A stretch of 64,000 nucleotides of DNA from Taeniopygia guttata (GCF_048771995.1 NC_133026.1:150125001-150189000); one strand, 5' to 3'. Positions 11,064 through 26,000 are shown, counted from the stretch's first letter. Numbers and translations are program-made. The notes: generated by a model not told the origin, from the letters alone.

Positions 11064-14000
11064 CTGTGCAGACCACAAGACACCAGTAGGGACCAGTTAC
11101 CAGCAGTGTCCTCTCCACTGCATCCCTGGAAGTCTCCAAGGCCAGGTTGGAGCAACCTGGAACAGTGGAAGGTGTCTGCCCATGGAACACCACAAATTTT
11201 AAGGTCCTTTCCAGCCCAAATCATTCCATGATTTCACACCCAAGACTCACCAAGCCACGGTAATCCTGGGATCCAGATAATTCAGCTTGGATGTGCCCAG
11301 GGCTATTTGTTTGTTCTCCTCCTTGTCCGTGGCCTGGATGTTCATCTTGGCCAATTGCTCCTCCAGCCTCTTCAACAGCTTCTTCTTCTTCTCCACGTTA
11401 CTGAGGGCAGAGAATGAACAACACAGAATGTCCCAAAGCCCAGAAATTCTCTGGAATGGGAGAGTCAAAGGAGCCATTCAGCACTAACCGATCTCTCAAG
11501 GGTTTGGATCTGGTGAGATGCTTTTTTAATATTAAAAATTAACAATTAAAAAAATGTCATTTCCAACACCAAAGGTGGGCAAACAAAATCCAGCATCGTG
11601 GAGTGGGTTTCCCAGAGAAGCTGGGACTGCTCCATCCTTGGAAGTGTCCAAGGCCAGGTTGGACAGAGCTTGGAGCAACTTGGGAGAGTGGGTGGTGTCC
11701 CTGAAGGGAACCATCCACAAGGTCTTAACCACCTTCCAAACTTCCATGAGACAAGAAGGACACAATTCCAAACATGGGCATTTCTGTTCTGATGGGGTGT
11801 TGGGACACATCACTCCCATCCATGGGCCCTCTGGATTCCTCTGCAAGAGAAGATTCCAAGGAAAAGCCACTCACAGTTCTGCTTTGGCATCTTTTGTGTC
11901 TTTAAACTCATCTTCAGCTTTTTTCACTTCTTCCTGGGCTTCCTCCACTTGTTTCTTCTTGGCGTCGATCTGTGAAGGTGAAACAGTCAATCAACACTTC
12001 CAACCTCCCTGAAGGTTTCAGCTTCCTCTCCCTCTTTCCCTTCACACACCATTCCTCAATTTCTTACCAACCCTACTTGCCAATTTGGCCCTGCAGCATT
12101 TTCCGGGCTCAAGCATTTTTTTAGCATCTTCTAAAAAAATATCCTCCCAGCCCAGGTGCCACAAACACTTGGAGCTCCTAAATCTGTCCATCCTCTGCAC
12201 CTGCCTGAGACTGAGGGACTTGTGACAGCACCAGAGCACTCAGAAAAGTCCCAGCCCTTCAGTGGGGTGTGAGCAAAAACTGAGGACAATTAAAAGTGGT
12301 AATTTAAGGTATTTTCAAGCTGCTCCTCCTGCAAAAAGACAGGAAAACCAATTTCCCTCATCTTGATCCAACTGGGCCAGAGCTGCCATCACAACAGGCC
12401 CCCAGCTTGGTTTGAAGACAGAGTGATGAAAAATGCCCCAAACTCATAAAAACTCACCCAAATTCTGTGCCAAGTTGCTTCCCCCTAGCATTTGAGGTCA
12501 CCACATCCCTCTCCACCCCTGGCTTACAACCCACTACTCCCAAGACATTCCCTGATGTTCTCGAACAAGGTGATTCCTTCAGACATCACCCCAGCCCAAA
12601 AATAAAATTTGGAGGCCGGATTAGGTCTGGGATCTCTCTGCTGGGTCTGTCCCACCTTTTCCTGGAGGACTTGCATGGACTTGGCAAAGGTTTTTGGTAT
12701 AGACCTCTGATGGTTGCACAGGATGGCCACAGCCCTGTTGGCTCGGTTGTAGGACAGGAGCTTTCCTGCAATGTTGTCTTCAGCTGGAAAGAAATGAAAA
12801 AACATCACTCTGACTCCCTTCCAGGAGTTGGGAAAAGCAGGGAATACAGCAGAAGGAAAGACAAACAAGTTGCTGTCACATTTTCTCTCCAGGGAGAGCA
12901 ATAATGGTTGTGGGAATTGCAGAAGGACAATTGAGCATCACAGCCTGGTGCTGTGACTCATCCCTCACGCACCCAAGGAGGCAGAAATAGTGCAGCCAAC
13001 CAGCAACACAGGGAAAAGAGGGAAAAATATTCCCACCCTGGCTATCAGTTAGTCAGAGCACCCCTGAGCTCACCATTTATCGCTTACCAACATGCCACAC
13101 TTGCTGCTCACCCCACTCCCGCCCCACTCTGTGGAGCATCACCTGCCCCAAGTGGGACATGGGCAGTTTTAGGGATCCCAAGGCAATGGATGGACATTCC
13201 TGAGCCCTTTGGTCCCACCATGCTCTGGTGACACCACGACCCCTGGCACTCACGGTTGGTGAGGGCCTTGAGCTGCTCCTGCAGGGTGACGGAAGCGTTG
13301 TAGGTCCTGAAGACTTTGGCCGTCAAACCATCCATGAGGCGCTGGAGGTGTTTGTTCAGGAAGGTGGTCTGGAGGAGGGAAAACAGGGAAAAGTGTAGGG
13401 AAACTCGCATTAGGAATTCTAGTGGTAGGACAAGGGGGAATGGCTTCAAAGTGACAAAGAGCTTGATAGGATATTGGGAAGGAATTCTTCCCTGTGAGGC
13501 TGGTGAGGCCCTGGAATGGAATTCCCTGAGAAGCCGTGTCTGGCCCCTCCCTGGAAGTGTCCAAGGCCGGGTTGGATCGCGCTTGGAGCAACCTGGGATA
13601 GTGGAAGGTGTCCCTGCCCATGGTGGGGATTTGGAACTTGACAGTCTTTAGGGTCCCTTCCTACCCAAACCATTCCATGATTCCTTAAGGAATAGGACAA
13701 GTAGAAGCTGAGACAAATTTCTTTTTAGATCATCTTCTGCCTAAGCAACCAAGATTGGGCATTAACAAAAATTTAAATCCTGCAGCTTGTAGAGCTACTT
13801 GTGGGGTCAGGTCATCATCTACCCAAAACTGGCCTAGAATTCCATCTAAATCCACAAAAAAAAAAAAAAAATATCTCTGAAAGTAAAACATTTCTGCCCA
13901 CCTACGTCCAAGAGGACACACTTTGGCACTTGGGGACGTGGTTTAGTGGTGGACCTGGAAGTGCTGGGTTAATGCCTGGATTTGATGATCTTAGAGGTCT

Positions 14001-17000
14001 TTTCCAAACAATTATTCCTGACCTCACATCCAATATCACATCCCTGTTCTACCGAGAACATGGAGCTGCTTCATCAATCCCATATCCCATCCCAAGGAAG
14101 ATGAGGGAGGAGATTTTTCCAGGAGAGAAGGCAGCACATCCCTCCATCAACCTCTCCCACTTCTGTGGAGCCCTAATGAGATGCAAAAGCATCAAAAAGC
14201 TGAGCTCTGGTACCTTCAGTAATTCCCCAAAATGTGGGCAGACCTTCTAAGGCTAAAAAAGCCCAAGTGGGTGAGTTGGAGGAGGGAAGGAGCAGGAATC
14301 CAGCTCCTCAGGGAGCAGAGATACTCCAGAAAAAGAGGATGGAAAACCTCACAGGGAGTTCAAACAGTGACAATGATGTTCCTAGAGAGCAGAGAGGTAA
14401 AATAAGGCGAAGGGACGACTACCAAAGTGGCCAAGGGTGTCATGGTTTGGCTTCTCCTCCTTCAGGGCCACCAGGACTGTTTGAAAAGCTTTGAGGTGAC
14501 AACTCACACTGAGGTGGTCAAAGAGGTCCTCGGTGGGGTCCTTGTTCTTCATGAACAGCTGCAGGTTCTTGAACACCTGAAGAGGGGGAAAGGACAGCCC
14601 TGGTCAGGGCCGAGGATTGAACTGCTCCCAGACATCTCCCTCATCTCTCTCCTCCTCCAGATGGACTCTGATTCACCCTGGTGTTGGCACATCCCACCAA
14701 CCTTCTCAACTTCACAGTGCCAGTGGGTGCTCCCCCCGATCTTTCCCATCTCTGGCATTCCAGTTTCTCCACAAACACCATTAAAATCTTCTTTCCCATG
14801 GGTTAAGGAAAATTATTTAATACAAATGGAGACGTTTCAAGTCCTGATGTGCACGAGCCAACTGAGGGTGCTCCAGCAAGGGGTGGGACTTCTCCCTCAT
14901 GAAGCAGAACAACCTTGGAAGTTCTATCCCAAAATTTCTCCCGTTCCCCAGGGTTAAAGCACATCTTGGTAACAGGTTTCAGATGGGAATTTGGGACTGA
15001 TAAACACAGGGAACCCAGATAACCAAGCCCTTCCTGCATTCCTGCCCCACTCACCGGCTTCTCCACAGACACTTTGTTGTAGTAACGGATGGAGTCTTTC
15101 CCGAGGAAGTCAAACTCCACCACGTGCTCCTGCCCATCCAGCTGGGGGTGCAGCTGGATGTGCTCCACGCGCAGGGAGCAGCAGCCGACCGTGTCCGCAG
15201 TCTCCCCTTCCTCCTTCTCATTCCCAGCTCGCAGGGCCAGCTGCAAAGAAAATCAGGAGTCATCCATCCCATGCCATTCCACCTCAATCCCCCTTTCCCA
15301 GGTTGTTAAAGCGGATCAGGACTAGAGGAGATCAGATCATCTCCATCTATAGATTCACAGAATTATTTGGAAGGGACCTTCAAGATCATCAAATTCCAAC
15401 CCCCTGCCATGGGCAGGGGCACCTTCCACTAGGAACAATTTTCATTTTCCACACCTCTGGAAATATTCAAATGGGTGGGATGGGATGGGACTTGGAGCCA
15501 CCTGGTCAAGTGAGGAGGTGTCCATGCCCACGGCAAGGGGCTGGAATGAGATGGTCTTGAATGTCCCATCAAGCCAAACCATTCCAGGATTCCATAATCA
15601 TCCCCACATTCCTCATGTGGAGCCACCCTGGGTGGCAGAACCAGCAAACACCAAAAACTACATGGTGGGGTGGATCAGGGAAGTGAATTCCCAACTTCCA
15701 CATGGATTGAGGCTGTGGATACCTTATCAATGAAGTAGAGGGCCACTGCTCTTTGCCGCTTCTTTATCTCCTTGGATTTCCAGTCTTTCCTGTACTGAGC
15801 ACGGATTGTGTGGACAACATCTTTTAGGTGCCGAGCTACCTCGTATTTCTCCCAGTCCTTCTCGCCCTGGAATGGGAAACCAGGATGTTTTCCATTCATG
15901 CCCCATCCTTATTCCACCTCTACCAGTCAAGTCCTGCTCTAGAAACACCTCCAGCATCTAAATCCTGCTCAAACCCCGCTGTTTTCTTGGGGAAAAAAAA
16001 AATCCATGAAGGGAATAAACTGGAAAATAAACAGCTCGTCCAGGATTTCTGTGCCCTCTGCTGGCCGTGCTGGGTCTGGATCCTGGCCAAGTCAGGGTGT
16101 TCTCCACCAGCCAGAGCACAGCAAGGACCAGTGGTCACACCATGGCCAAAGGTGGCTCCTTGGACACTGATGTGGACTGACACAGGACTTGCTCAGTCGT
16201 GTCCACCTGTGCAGCATTCCCACTTTCCCTGAGCCCTTGGAAACAGCCTTAAATCCCCTTTCTCTTCCCATAGAGCTCAATCCCATCTCTTCCTACCCCC
16301 CAATTCCTGGTTAATTTATACCAGGATAACTCTGGTCCCTGTGGATCTTCTTAGCCCCTGTGGATCCTTTCAGCCCCCATCTGGCTTCCAACAGCCTTCC
16401 CTGGACACACACAAGCAATGTGGCACCAGGATCGCTCTGCCAGGAGCAACCCATTCCTTGGAATAAATTTAATGCTTTACAATCATCTGTCCTTTCCCTC
16501 ATTTTGTTTATCAACTTTTAAGAGAAGGGCAAGGTAAAAAATGTTTTTTGATACTCCACATCCTGGCTTTCCCAGATTGTTTTCACCTGACCAAGGGCAT
16601 TATTCCAACCTTCAGCTTGGAGCTGGGATTCAGCATGATGTACTTCAAGGTGTTCTGGATGTTCTCTGTCCACGAGGCCAGCCAGGTGACCGTGTTGTCA
16701 AAGCGCACCTCTTTCCACTTGTGACCTTCTGGAGGCTCGGGAATCTTGGAATCCCTGTGGAAAGAGCAGATTTAGAGCCCTCGGACCACAAAGAATGAAA
16801 TTTTCAGTGAGCCAAAGATGGTCACCACACTGAGAAAACATGGAATCCATCTAGAATTACTCCACAACATGGAATCATTAAAGTTGGAAAAGTCCTCCAA
16901 GATCGAGTCCAACCATGAACCGGCACGGCCAGGAGCACCAAACCATGTCCCCAAGTGCCACATCTACACAGCTTTCACACCCCTGCAGGGCTGGTGACTC

Positions 17001-20000
17001 CACCACTGCCCTGGGCAGCCTCTTCCTCTGCTTGACAACCCTGTCTGTGGAGATGTTTTTCCTAATATCCAACCTAAAACTCCCTCTGGCACAACTTGAG
17101 GACATTTCCTTGTCTCCTATTTTTTTTTTTTTCCTGGGAGACAAAACCAAGCCCTGTGTGACTCCACCTTCCTGTCAGGGTCCCCCCCAGCCTGCTTTTC
17201 CCCAGGCTGAGCCTCTCCAGCTCCCTCAGCTGCTCCTGGTGCTCCAGACGCTTCCCACAATCAGGTGTTTATCATTTGGATGCTGGAAACAACAGAAAAA
17301 CTTGTTGGAGCCATGGGGAATGTTTTGCATCGAGATCTCCAAATGAGTAGCTTAAGACCACTCCAGCTCACAAAACTCAGAGGGAAAAACACTCCCAGGA
17401 TGTGGAAAACAGGGATTTTAGAAGAGGGAAAAACCCCAACTCTGGGCAGAGGAAGTGCCCAGTTCCCCCCAGTCCCAAGGGAAGCCCCAGGAGCTCAGCA
17501 CTTCCAAGGACAACCCACTTGCTGCAGTTGATGATGACATCTTCTGGCATGATCCTCTTCTTCAGCATCCCCATTTTGGGGTGCTCCCCACGGCCACGGA
17601 AGAGCCCTGGAGGTTCAGTTTTGAAGTTGCCAATCTTCTCCCGGTGTCCATCCAGAATGCAGTATCCATATTCCTCCTGGATCTTATCCGCTTCCTCCTT
17701 CAGCTTCTGAAACCAGGACACCACAAAAAAAAACCCCAAAAAAATCAGAATGCTTTGGATTGGAAAGGACCTTTAACATTCCAACCAAGAAGTCTAAGTG
17801 CCATCATTCCCTTGGCAAAGTCCACAATCCTCCAGACAGGGGAGGACTCCAAAACATGACCAAGGACGACTGGCACCCTGCAAAGCCATGGAAGGTGCAG
17901 ATCTGCTAATAAAATTCAGGAAGAGGGGGGTGATGGCCATGGAGACAGAGCTGGATTAAAGAAGTCCAAGCTCAGGGCACAGCACCAGGAAAGACAACAA
18001 CAAAGAGCCAAAATTCCCAAAACATGTCATAGGAACCAGTCCTCACCTGCTTCTCCTCCTTGGGAAGCCCTTTCCGAGCCTCATTTTTCTCCACAAAATA
18101 TTTGTGGATCTCTCCGAAGTCACATTTGTCCAGTTCCTTGATTATCTCTTGCTCCTCTGAGGTCATTTCCTGGGAAAGAGATGAGAGGTGCTGTGAAAAG
18201 CCTGGAGGAAAAACTGATTCCACATGGAGCTGCTGCTTGTGCCTGTCCTTGGAAAAGGGAATAGAGACCCATTCTTTGAAAAAAGACAGCCAGTTCTGGG
18301 GTGGAAGAACCTAACATGGAAAAAAGTCCCCAAACACAACTGCAGGGACAGCACAAAATATATTTGGGAGGTGTAAACATTCCCTAGAAAGTTTTGGGTT
18401 GTTTTGGGATCAGAGGGCATTCATTTGGTGTTCCAAACTGGTTTTGGAGCTGTTTGCAAGATCCACTACCTGTACCCATCACTAAAACTCAGAGGGAGCA
18501 CAGAAAGCAAATCCCAGCCCAAAGCCACCAAAAAACATGGAAATAAGATTTAAAAATTCATAATTATAAATAAGGAATAAATTCCCCCATTCCCTCCATC
18601 CCACACCACAGCCTGGAGCTGATGGGTTTGATGGATATCAAGGACCCCTCTCAGGGAAGGTACCTTCCTCCAGTCATGGAAGAAGTTGTTCTGGAAGATC
18701 TCCTTGGTGGTATACTCATGATTCAACATTTTGGCATAAAACGTGGCGATTTCCTCCGTGGCCAGGCTCAGCTTCAAGGGTTTTCCTGGGAAATGAGAGG
18801 CAGGAAGGGACACCTTCCATTAAATTAGGTTCCTCCAAGTCCTGTCCAACATTCCAGGGATGGGGCGCCACAGCTTCTCTGGGCAGAATTTTGGATTAGT
18901 TCTTAGATTTTCTAAGGATCTTGAATCATCTCTTGGAGGCAAAGCCACCATTCCCTCCTGAGCTCTTTGGCTGGAGAAATACAATGAAACCAAGGAATAC
19001 CTTGGCTCATCCTAGGAATTACTTGGAAATAATTTGGTTTTTTAGAAAAAAGTCATTGGGAAATGTCCAGGGAATGGTTGATTCCTGCTCAAACCACTGT
19101 TTTTTGGGATTTTTAGACGGATGGGATTTGAGCCCTGGAGCAGCCCCTTGACAACCCCCGAACACCAGTTCCTCCGTGGGCCCTTCCTACTTGGGGTTGT
19201 TGCCTGTCCACTCTTTTCCACCCAGGAATGGTGACATTTTTTAGGAAAAAAAACCGTCAACATCAAAGATCCCAAAGTCCAAAGCCACCAGCTCAGATCC
19301 ACAACACCTCAAAGATCAGGTCCAAACCCTGTCAAGGCTCCTCGTCATGGAGCCAAAATCCCTGACAACCCCATGGATATCCCAGCAGTGCTGCCAGGCA
19401 CCTCCTTTTCCCAAAGTGGCCTTTTTCCTATGGCACAAAAAAAGCATGGGAAGCCCCAGGGAAGTGAGGAGCACCAAGAGAATGTGATCCCTTTCCATCT
19501 CCACCATCCCTCGGCTGACCCTCAATGTCCTTATTTCCCTTTGGTCCACCAGAAATTGAATCTCAGTTCAGGGATGAACTGAGAGCAGGGAATGGCAGGA
19601 AACCCAATGGGAGGCAGCAAAGGCCTGGATCTGTCCTGCCAGTGACACCCTGAGTTGCTCTAAGGTGATGTGAGGTGACCTTGGGGACATCAGGAGCTTG
19701 GAGCAGCCCAGGCAAATCCTTGGATGTGTCAGTCAAAAGCTCAAACCCAAAATACAGCTTAATGAGAAAAATCAGCAATTAGGATCAGCTCCCCAAAAAC
19801 CCCCATAATTCCAACCAGGTGTAAGATCCTCCAGCTTGAACCCATGGCTTTTCCAATGGGATATTCGTCTTCCCTAAGGAAAGGGCACCACCCCAAGAAC
19901 TAGGTGCCATCACAGCTGTACCATCGTAATAAAACTGCACATCCTCGGGCAGGGGCTCGTAGGGGGGCACAAAGTAGGGCCCTCGGTGCTCCAGCTGCAT

Positions 20001-23000
20001 CCATTTGACTCCATCTTCCTTCTTCTCCTCTTCCCACCTGGAACAGACACACAGGAGTCCATGAGAATATCCCAAAATCTGGCATCTGGCACCTCCTCCC
20101 AAGGTCACATGGGGAGAGCGCTCAGAGCAGTGACAGCTGGCACAAACTCCAGGTGAAATCCCATCTTCTCTGCTGCTGCCTCAGTTTCCCTGTTCTTTAA
20201 AACAAGGAAAACTGGAATGGAATCCATGAAATTGAGGTGTGGTGACATGGAGGAACTTGGTAGGGAGTGAAGTGATCCTAAAAGCCATGTCATTCCAACC
20301 CCTTTCCATGGGCAGGGACACCTTCCACTGATCCATGTTGCTCCAAACCCCATCCAATCCAAGGAATATTTCCAGGAATGGGGCAACCAGGGCCTCTCTG
20401 GTAAACCTATGCCTCATAAATATTTATAACTTTGATTTTAATGCAAATAAGACCTTAAGGAATCTTTCCCCTTGCCGGAGCAAATGGGATTTTAAAGCCA
20501 CTACAAGTTTTAACTGCAAGGATTTAAAAAACAGCAACAAAAAAATCCAATAAAATTAAATTTAAAAATTACGAAAATAGTAATTCCAAAAAATCCAACC
20601 ACAAAAGCAGGAGAAGAATTCTAAAAAGAGGGATAAAACCACAGGTTAGTGTCAGAGGAAGAGCGCTGGTGACAGCAGGGGACAGGCAGGGATCTGTCCC
20701 CCACAGCCAGGCTGGCACTGGCCCTTTAATCCCAGCATCTCCAGGAAAAGAAAAGCCAAGAATTTCCGGGATTTCCAAGGATTTTCTACACAGAGAAAGC
20801 AAAACTCCTGTTTCTTGCTCAGTAGTGCCCAGGAAGTTATTTGTGATTTTTTTTCTTCCCTGTGGGAAGCAGAGTGGAATAAATCCATGGTATCCAAAGG
20901 TGCCTTTTGCCAAAAAAACAGAGGAAATTAAATAGGCAAAGAAAACCAACAAACTCCAGGAATTCGGGCTGAAAGCATCAGAGAAAGGCAGTGTCAGGAT
21001 AATTTTGTGATTGTCTCTCTTCCCAAAATTATGGGATCCCAAATTCCTGCAGAGCATTGCCCACGCTCACCTTGCACAGCCCCCCCCAAGCCCATCCAGA
21101 GGCCAAGGAGGGTGACACTTGGGAATTTCCTCATGGGAAATGTAGCTGTGGATAATTTTTTGGGATTGAATTCACACATACCAGCCTCCGTGCTGGAATC
21201 CAGCCATTCCAAACGAGGCATCGATTAGGGAAAAAAACACATATAATCCCACTTTTCCCATCACCCTGGATCCTTCAAGGGCCACCTCAAAGCTCCAGGT
21301 ATCCATGGAGATCCCTGTCTGGGATAACGGCTCCTCCCTGATCAGGGTTTGCCACAGGCTCCCAAAAAGCATCCCAAAAATCCTCCCGCTCTGTCCCAGA
21401 TCTTGGGGAGATCTGGGAGAGAGTGACACCAAGTGGTTAAAGTCGCACTTCCAAAAGATAATCCAGCATCCAGCGGCCACATTCCACATCCTTTCCTACA
21501 AAATAACTGCCTGGATCATCCCAAATCTGCTGGAGAAGGGAGTGGGGAAGGAATTCAACCCCTCTACAGCTCCCTGATAGATGTTTTATTAATATTATTA
21601 TTTAATATTTATTCCTATTTAATATTATTATTTTTTATTATTGTTATTATTCCCTTCCAATAATCATGAGCTTCTCCCTTCCTAGGACAGGCACCAGGAA
21701 AATAATTGGAGGAGAAAAAATATTACAAATAAATTTAAAAATAAAAATAATTACAATACAAATCCTGCTGTGCATTCAGGATCTCCTTCCCTGATCCCTC
21801 ACCCACTTCCAAGAGGGGCAAGTTCAAGGCTCAAGGCAATATAGGAAAATAGCCAAAAAATAGGGATTTTCACTGTTTTGCTCCACAAAATAAAATTAAA
21901 ATCCCAGTTCCCAGTCCCACGGTTAGACCTGCCAAAGGCACAATGGATTTTACCATTTCCATTTGTTTTCTGCTTCTTTTTCTTCTTCCTTCTGTTTTTT
22001 AGTCTTTTTATTGTTCTTTTCTTCCTCTTTCGTTTCTTCTCCTTCCTTAGATTTCCTTTTCCCAGTTTTCCCTGGGGTTTCCTCCTCTTCACTCTTTGTC
22101 TCTTTTGTTTCCCCCTTTGGCTTTTTCTTCTTGTTTTTCCTCTTTTGCCCTGGAATATGTCCCTTCCCTTCATCCTCGTCCACCTTCACCTCCTTTTCCA
22201 TCCCTGCACTCCCAGTCTCTCCCAATCCTTCCTCCCCTTTCTCGGCCACCTCTTCCTCCTCTATTCCTTTTCCATCTCCACTTCCTTTTCCTACCTTCTC
22301 CTCCTCTTCACCTCCCACTCTTTTCTCTCCCTCCCCGTCTTTCTCCATCTCTTGCTCCTCTTCCAGCAATTTTTCCTTCTTCATTTTCCTCTTCCCCACC
22401 TTTCCCACCCTCTTCACTTTCCCCATCCTGCGCTTGTTTGCTTTCCCCTTCTCCCGCTTTTTCTTCCCATCATCCCATCCCTGGCTGCTGCTGCTTCTTT
22501 GTCTTTTGGCTCTTCCCTGTTCCCCTTCCCAATTCCTGCCTTCATCCTCCTCTTCCTCCTCAATGCCATCCATCAAATCCTCAAATTTATCCTTCCTCCC
22601 TCTTTTTCTCTTCAATCCCATTTTCTGCTTATTTTCCTCCTGTTTCTTCCCTCTTTTTCTCTTCAATCCCTTTCCCTGCTTGCTTTCCTCCTGTCTTTTC
22701 CCTCTTTTTCTCTTCAATCCATTTTCCTGCTTGTTTTCCTCTTGTTTCTTCCCTCTTTTTCTTTTTGGGGCTTGGGAATCCTCTTCCTGCTGTAGGATAG
22801 GGGGATCCAGCTCCTTCTCCTCACTCTCCCTCACATCTGTGAGCCCCACATCCCTCTCCAAGGGATCTCCAGAGGGGGATGCAACCCCACCAGCAACAGC
22901 TTCACTTGGGACCTGTGGGAAGCGGGAATATGGGAAGAGATGTTGGGAAAGCAGAGAGGTTATCCCAAATCCCAAGCGAATGGTGGAGGGGCAGCATTAG

Positions 23001-26000
23001 GTCCAGGGCGGGACATTCCCCCCGGTTTTCCTACCCCAATTCCATTCTGGATCTCCAAGAGCTGGTCTCCCACTGCAGGTCCCGTTCTCTGGGATTTCTC
23101 CTGAGACCTACAATGTCACCACAGCCAATTCTTACCACCAGCATTCCCCTCTTCCATCCCAAATTAGGGAATTGCTCCCTCATTTCCCTCCAATCGTGGC
23201 AGCGCCACGGATGCAGATATCCCGAGGCAGCAGGGAATGACCCCAAGCTGGATTTTGTGGGATGAGGAAGCTCAAAGGAGCAGAACCACAAGGTCACCAG
23301 ACAGAACAGGGGAGGTCCCAAGGAAATATTTCCAGAGAAAGCTCAGGAGAAAAGGTCCGGCAGCACCAACATCACAAAGGAAGGGGTCAGGCCAACCATG
23401 GAAAAGGAGACAGATGGGACACAATTCCTGGGACTGTGGGGATGATTCCAGTGGGGAACGGGCAGGGAAGGAGCCTCATCAATACAACAGGACAAGGAGT
23501 GCCCAGATCCATGATATCCACCATCCATATGGGTGAGGAATCCAGGAGTGTTCCCCTGCTCAGGAGACAGCTCAGGTGCATCTTTGGGAATTCTGTGGGA
23601 TTTGCAACCATTATAAAGCACCAACCCGCCCCTATAATTTCTCCCAATCTCGAGCCAGGCAGGGAGTTCTTCAAGGTGTTCATATTCCAGAAAAATCAAG
23701 CAAAATAAGAATGAGGAAACGTTTTAGGCTGAGCCTAAAACTCCAAAGGGTGGATTTAGGTGGGGTATTAAGAAAAAATTCCTCACTAAAAGGGTGGTCA
23801 AGCACTGGAAGAGGCTGTCCAGGTGGGATCACCTTCCCTGGAAGTGTTTCAAAACCCTATGGATGGGGTGCTTTGGGACGTGGTTTAGTGGTGACCTTGG
23901 ATAATTTTTCCAACCCTAAGAATTCCGTGAGTTCAACATTGAGGTTTCCACAGGGAAACCTGCAGCTTTCCCTTCTGGGTCATTGTCACCTCCCAGCCAA
24001 ATCCTCTGGTCCATCCTAGCTAAGCCTGGAGCTAAGCTCAAGCCACATATCAGATCCATTCCCTGCTTTTCCCAACTCCTGGATCCTGCAGCGGGAACCC
24101 TTTGGAAGCACAGCCAGCTGCCCTGATCATTCCCAAAAAAAGAGTTGTAAATCCAGTTTCCTCCTCCCAAACAGGATAATGATTTTTCTTCCTGGACTTC
24201 CAAATAGAGAAGAGCCAAAATTCCTGCTTTTAGCCAAAATACGACAAAATTTCTGCAACAGAAAGTGTGAATTTTGGCCCCTTTCCATAAATAAATCTAG
24301 GCAGATAATTAATTACCAGGCTGTGGGACATCAAAGCAAGGAAAACCTTCGAGCTGGCTTGGGATGAAAACAAGTTCCAAAAAAAAAAAAAACCTAGGAG
24401 CTGGATGCTTTTTCCTCACTGTTACACAATCCCACTAAACTCCTTAGGGAAAATTATCCTGCAAAACATGCTCAGCCCCTCCAATCCCATTGGCAGGAGC
24501 AGAAGGCAAAATCCCAGCACCTTTTGGGATCAGCTCCTTCCTCCAGAGGTTTTATTAGAGGCCTCTCACTGGGAATTTTTAAGAGGCAGATTAACCAGCT
24601 TCAGTGATTCTGCTTCCTATCTCTGCCAGGATCTAGAGGGGAAAAACAGCCTTTTCCCAGGATTTGGGAGCCTGGTTGTTCCCACCAGGACTTCCCCAAA
24701 TTTATGTAGGAATGTCCACCTGAGCAATCACACCCTGCTGGCTGGAACTTCCCTCTCCACCCTCAAATCCCAGGATTGGGCCTCAATTTCCACTTGGGAT
24801 TGGTTTTGGAAAGATTTAAAGTCATCAGAAACACCAGGATGTAGAGAAGATGCTCCAGGAAGGCACCAGCAATCCAGGAAGGAAAACCAGGATTGTGCAG
24901 CTCCACAGGTCAGAGAAGAAAAAGGACAAAGTTACAGTTCTCTGGATGAAAAATAATCCAAAAAATGACTCTACTCACCTGGAAGAGCCTTCCAGCCCCA
25001 CTGCTGGCCCTTGAGGGGAAGTTGCTTTGGTCTCCTCCTAGAAAATATCAAGGATTTGGGAAAGGTTCCCTGGCACAGGTACCCCAAACCAGCACTTTTC
25101 CCTCCCTCAGCCCCCTTGGCTGGAATCCAGGAACCCAAAATACCAGGTTTTCCCAAGTTTTGAGGTTTTATGGGGTTAGGAAATCCCTGGTTTCCTTCTA
25201 ACAGCAAAATAAATGAATTTTTATGGATAAACTTAGGAAAACTCCCAGCCCTCCTCTACCACCTGCTCATTGGAAGCACTGCTGGAAGAGGAACCCAGGG
25301 AACAGAAGGTATGGGAGGGCTCCAAAATAAAGATGGATCAAATTCCAGGTGCTTGGAAGATGAAATCACCCTTGCAGCAGATGGCAAGAGGGAAAGAGAA
25401 GTGAGGAGCAAAGCCACGGGGTGGGAAATACAATAGGGATGAGTAGAAAGCAAGAAAAAGGAAAAAAAACACAGGAAACAGGGATAGGAGCTAAAAGAAA
25501 ATAAGCTCAGAGGGGACACAAAACAGATCCTCAAAATCTGACTCTTGGAGGACAGATTTTTTTTTTTCCTAAAGAAAGGAAAAAAATCTAAATATATGGG
25601 AAATGGGGATAAGAAGCAAAAAGACACAAAGAGATACTTAAAATCTGACCTATGGATGCCACCAGAAAGTCTGGAGAAAGATAAAAAACATGAAAATCTA
25701 GGGGAAATGGGGACCTGAAAGAAAATGAGCTCTGAGGGGACATAGAGCCCTCAAATGTGACCATGGAGGCCATGTGAAACCCCGGAAAATGGAAAAAAAG
25801 AAATCAAAATGTAGGGAAAAAAGGGGACCTGATAGAAACCAAGCTTGGAGAGGACACAGAGCCCTAAATTCTGTCCCTTGGAGGCCACTAGAATTCCCAT
25901 CCCACTGTTTTTACACTTGTTTTCCAAGCTGGAACCATCTTCTCCTGCTCCTGACCGCACAAGGCATCCCAAAACTAATCCAGGGCTTGCCAAGCACCGA

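Noticed and set aside
14041..14250. Possible extra exon between TOP1MT core exons
   Set aside because: The 13 core exons already join perfectly in length and phase, and this stretch has no family resemblance.
10961..20037. Assigning the minus-strand gene to nuclear TOP1
   Set aside because: KWKWWEEE is TOP1-like, but [43 protein letters not shown] and the C-terminal AGEDFEF match TOP1MT, and RHPN1 adjoins.
21878..23000. Plus-strand open frames of 234-345 codons rich in Phe, Ser, Leu and Pro
   Set aside because: They are the complement of the K/E-rich TOP1MT exon. The minus strand has splice sites and joins the conserved core, while the plus strand has neither.
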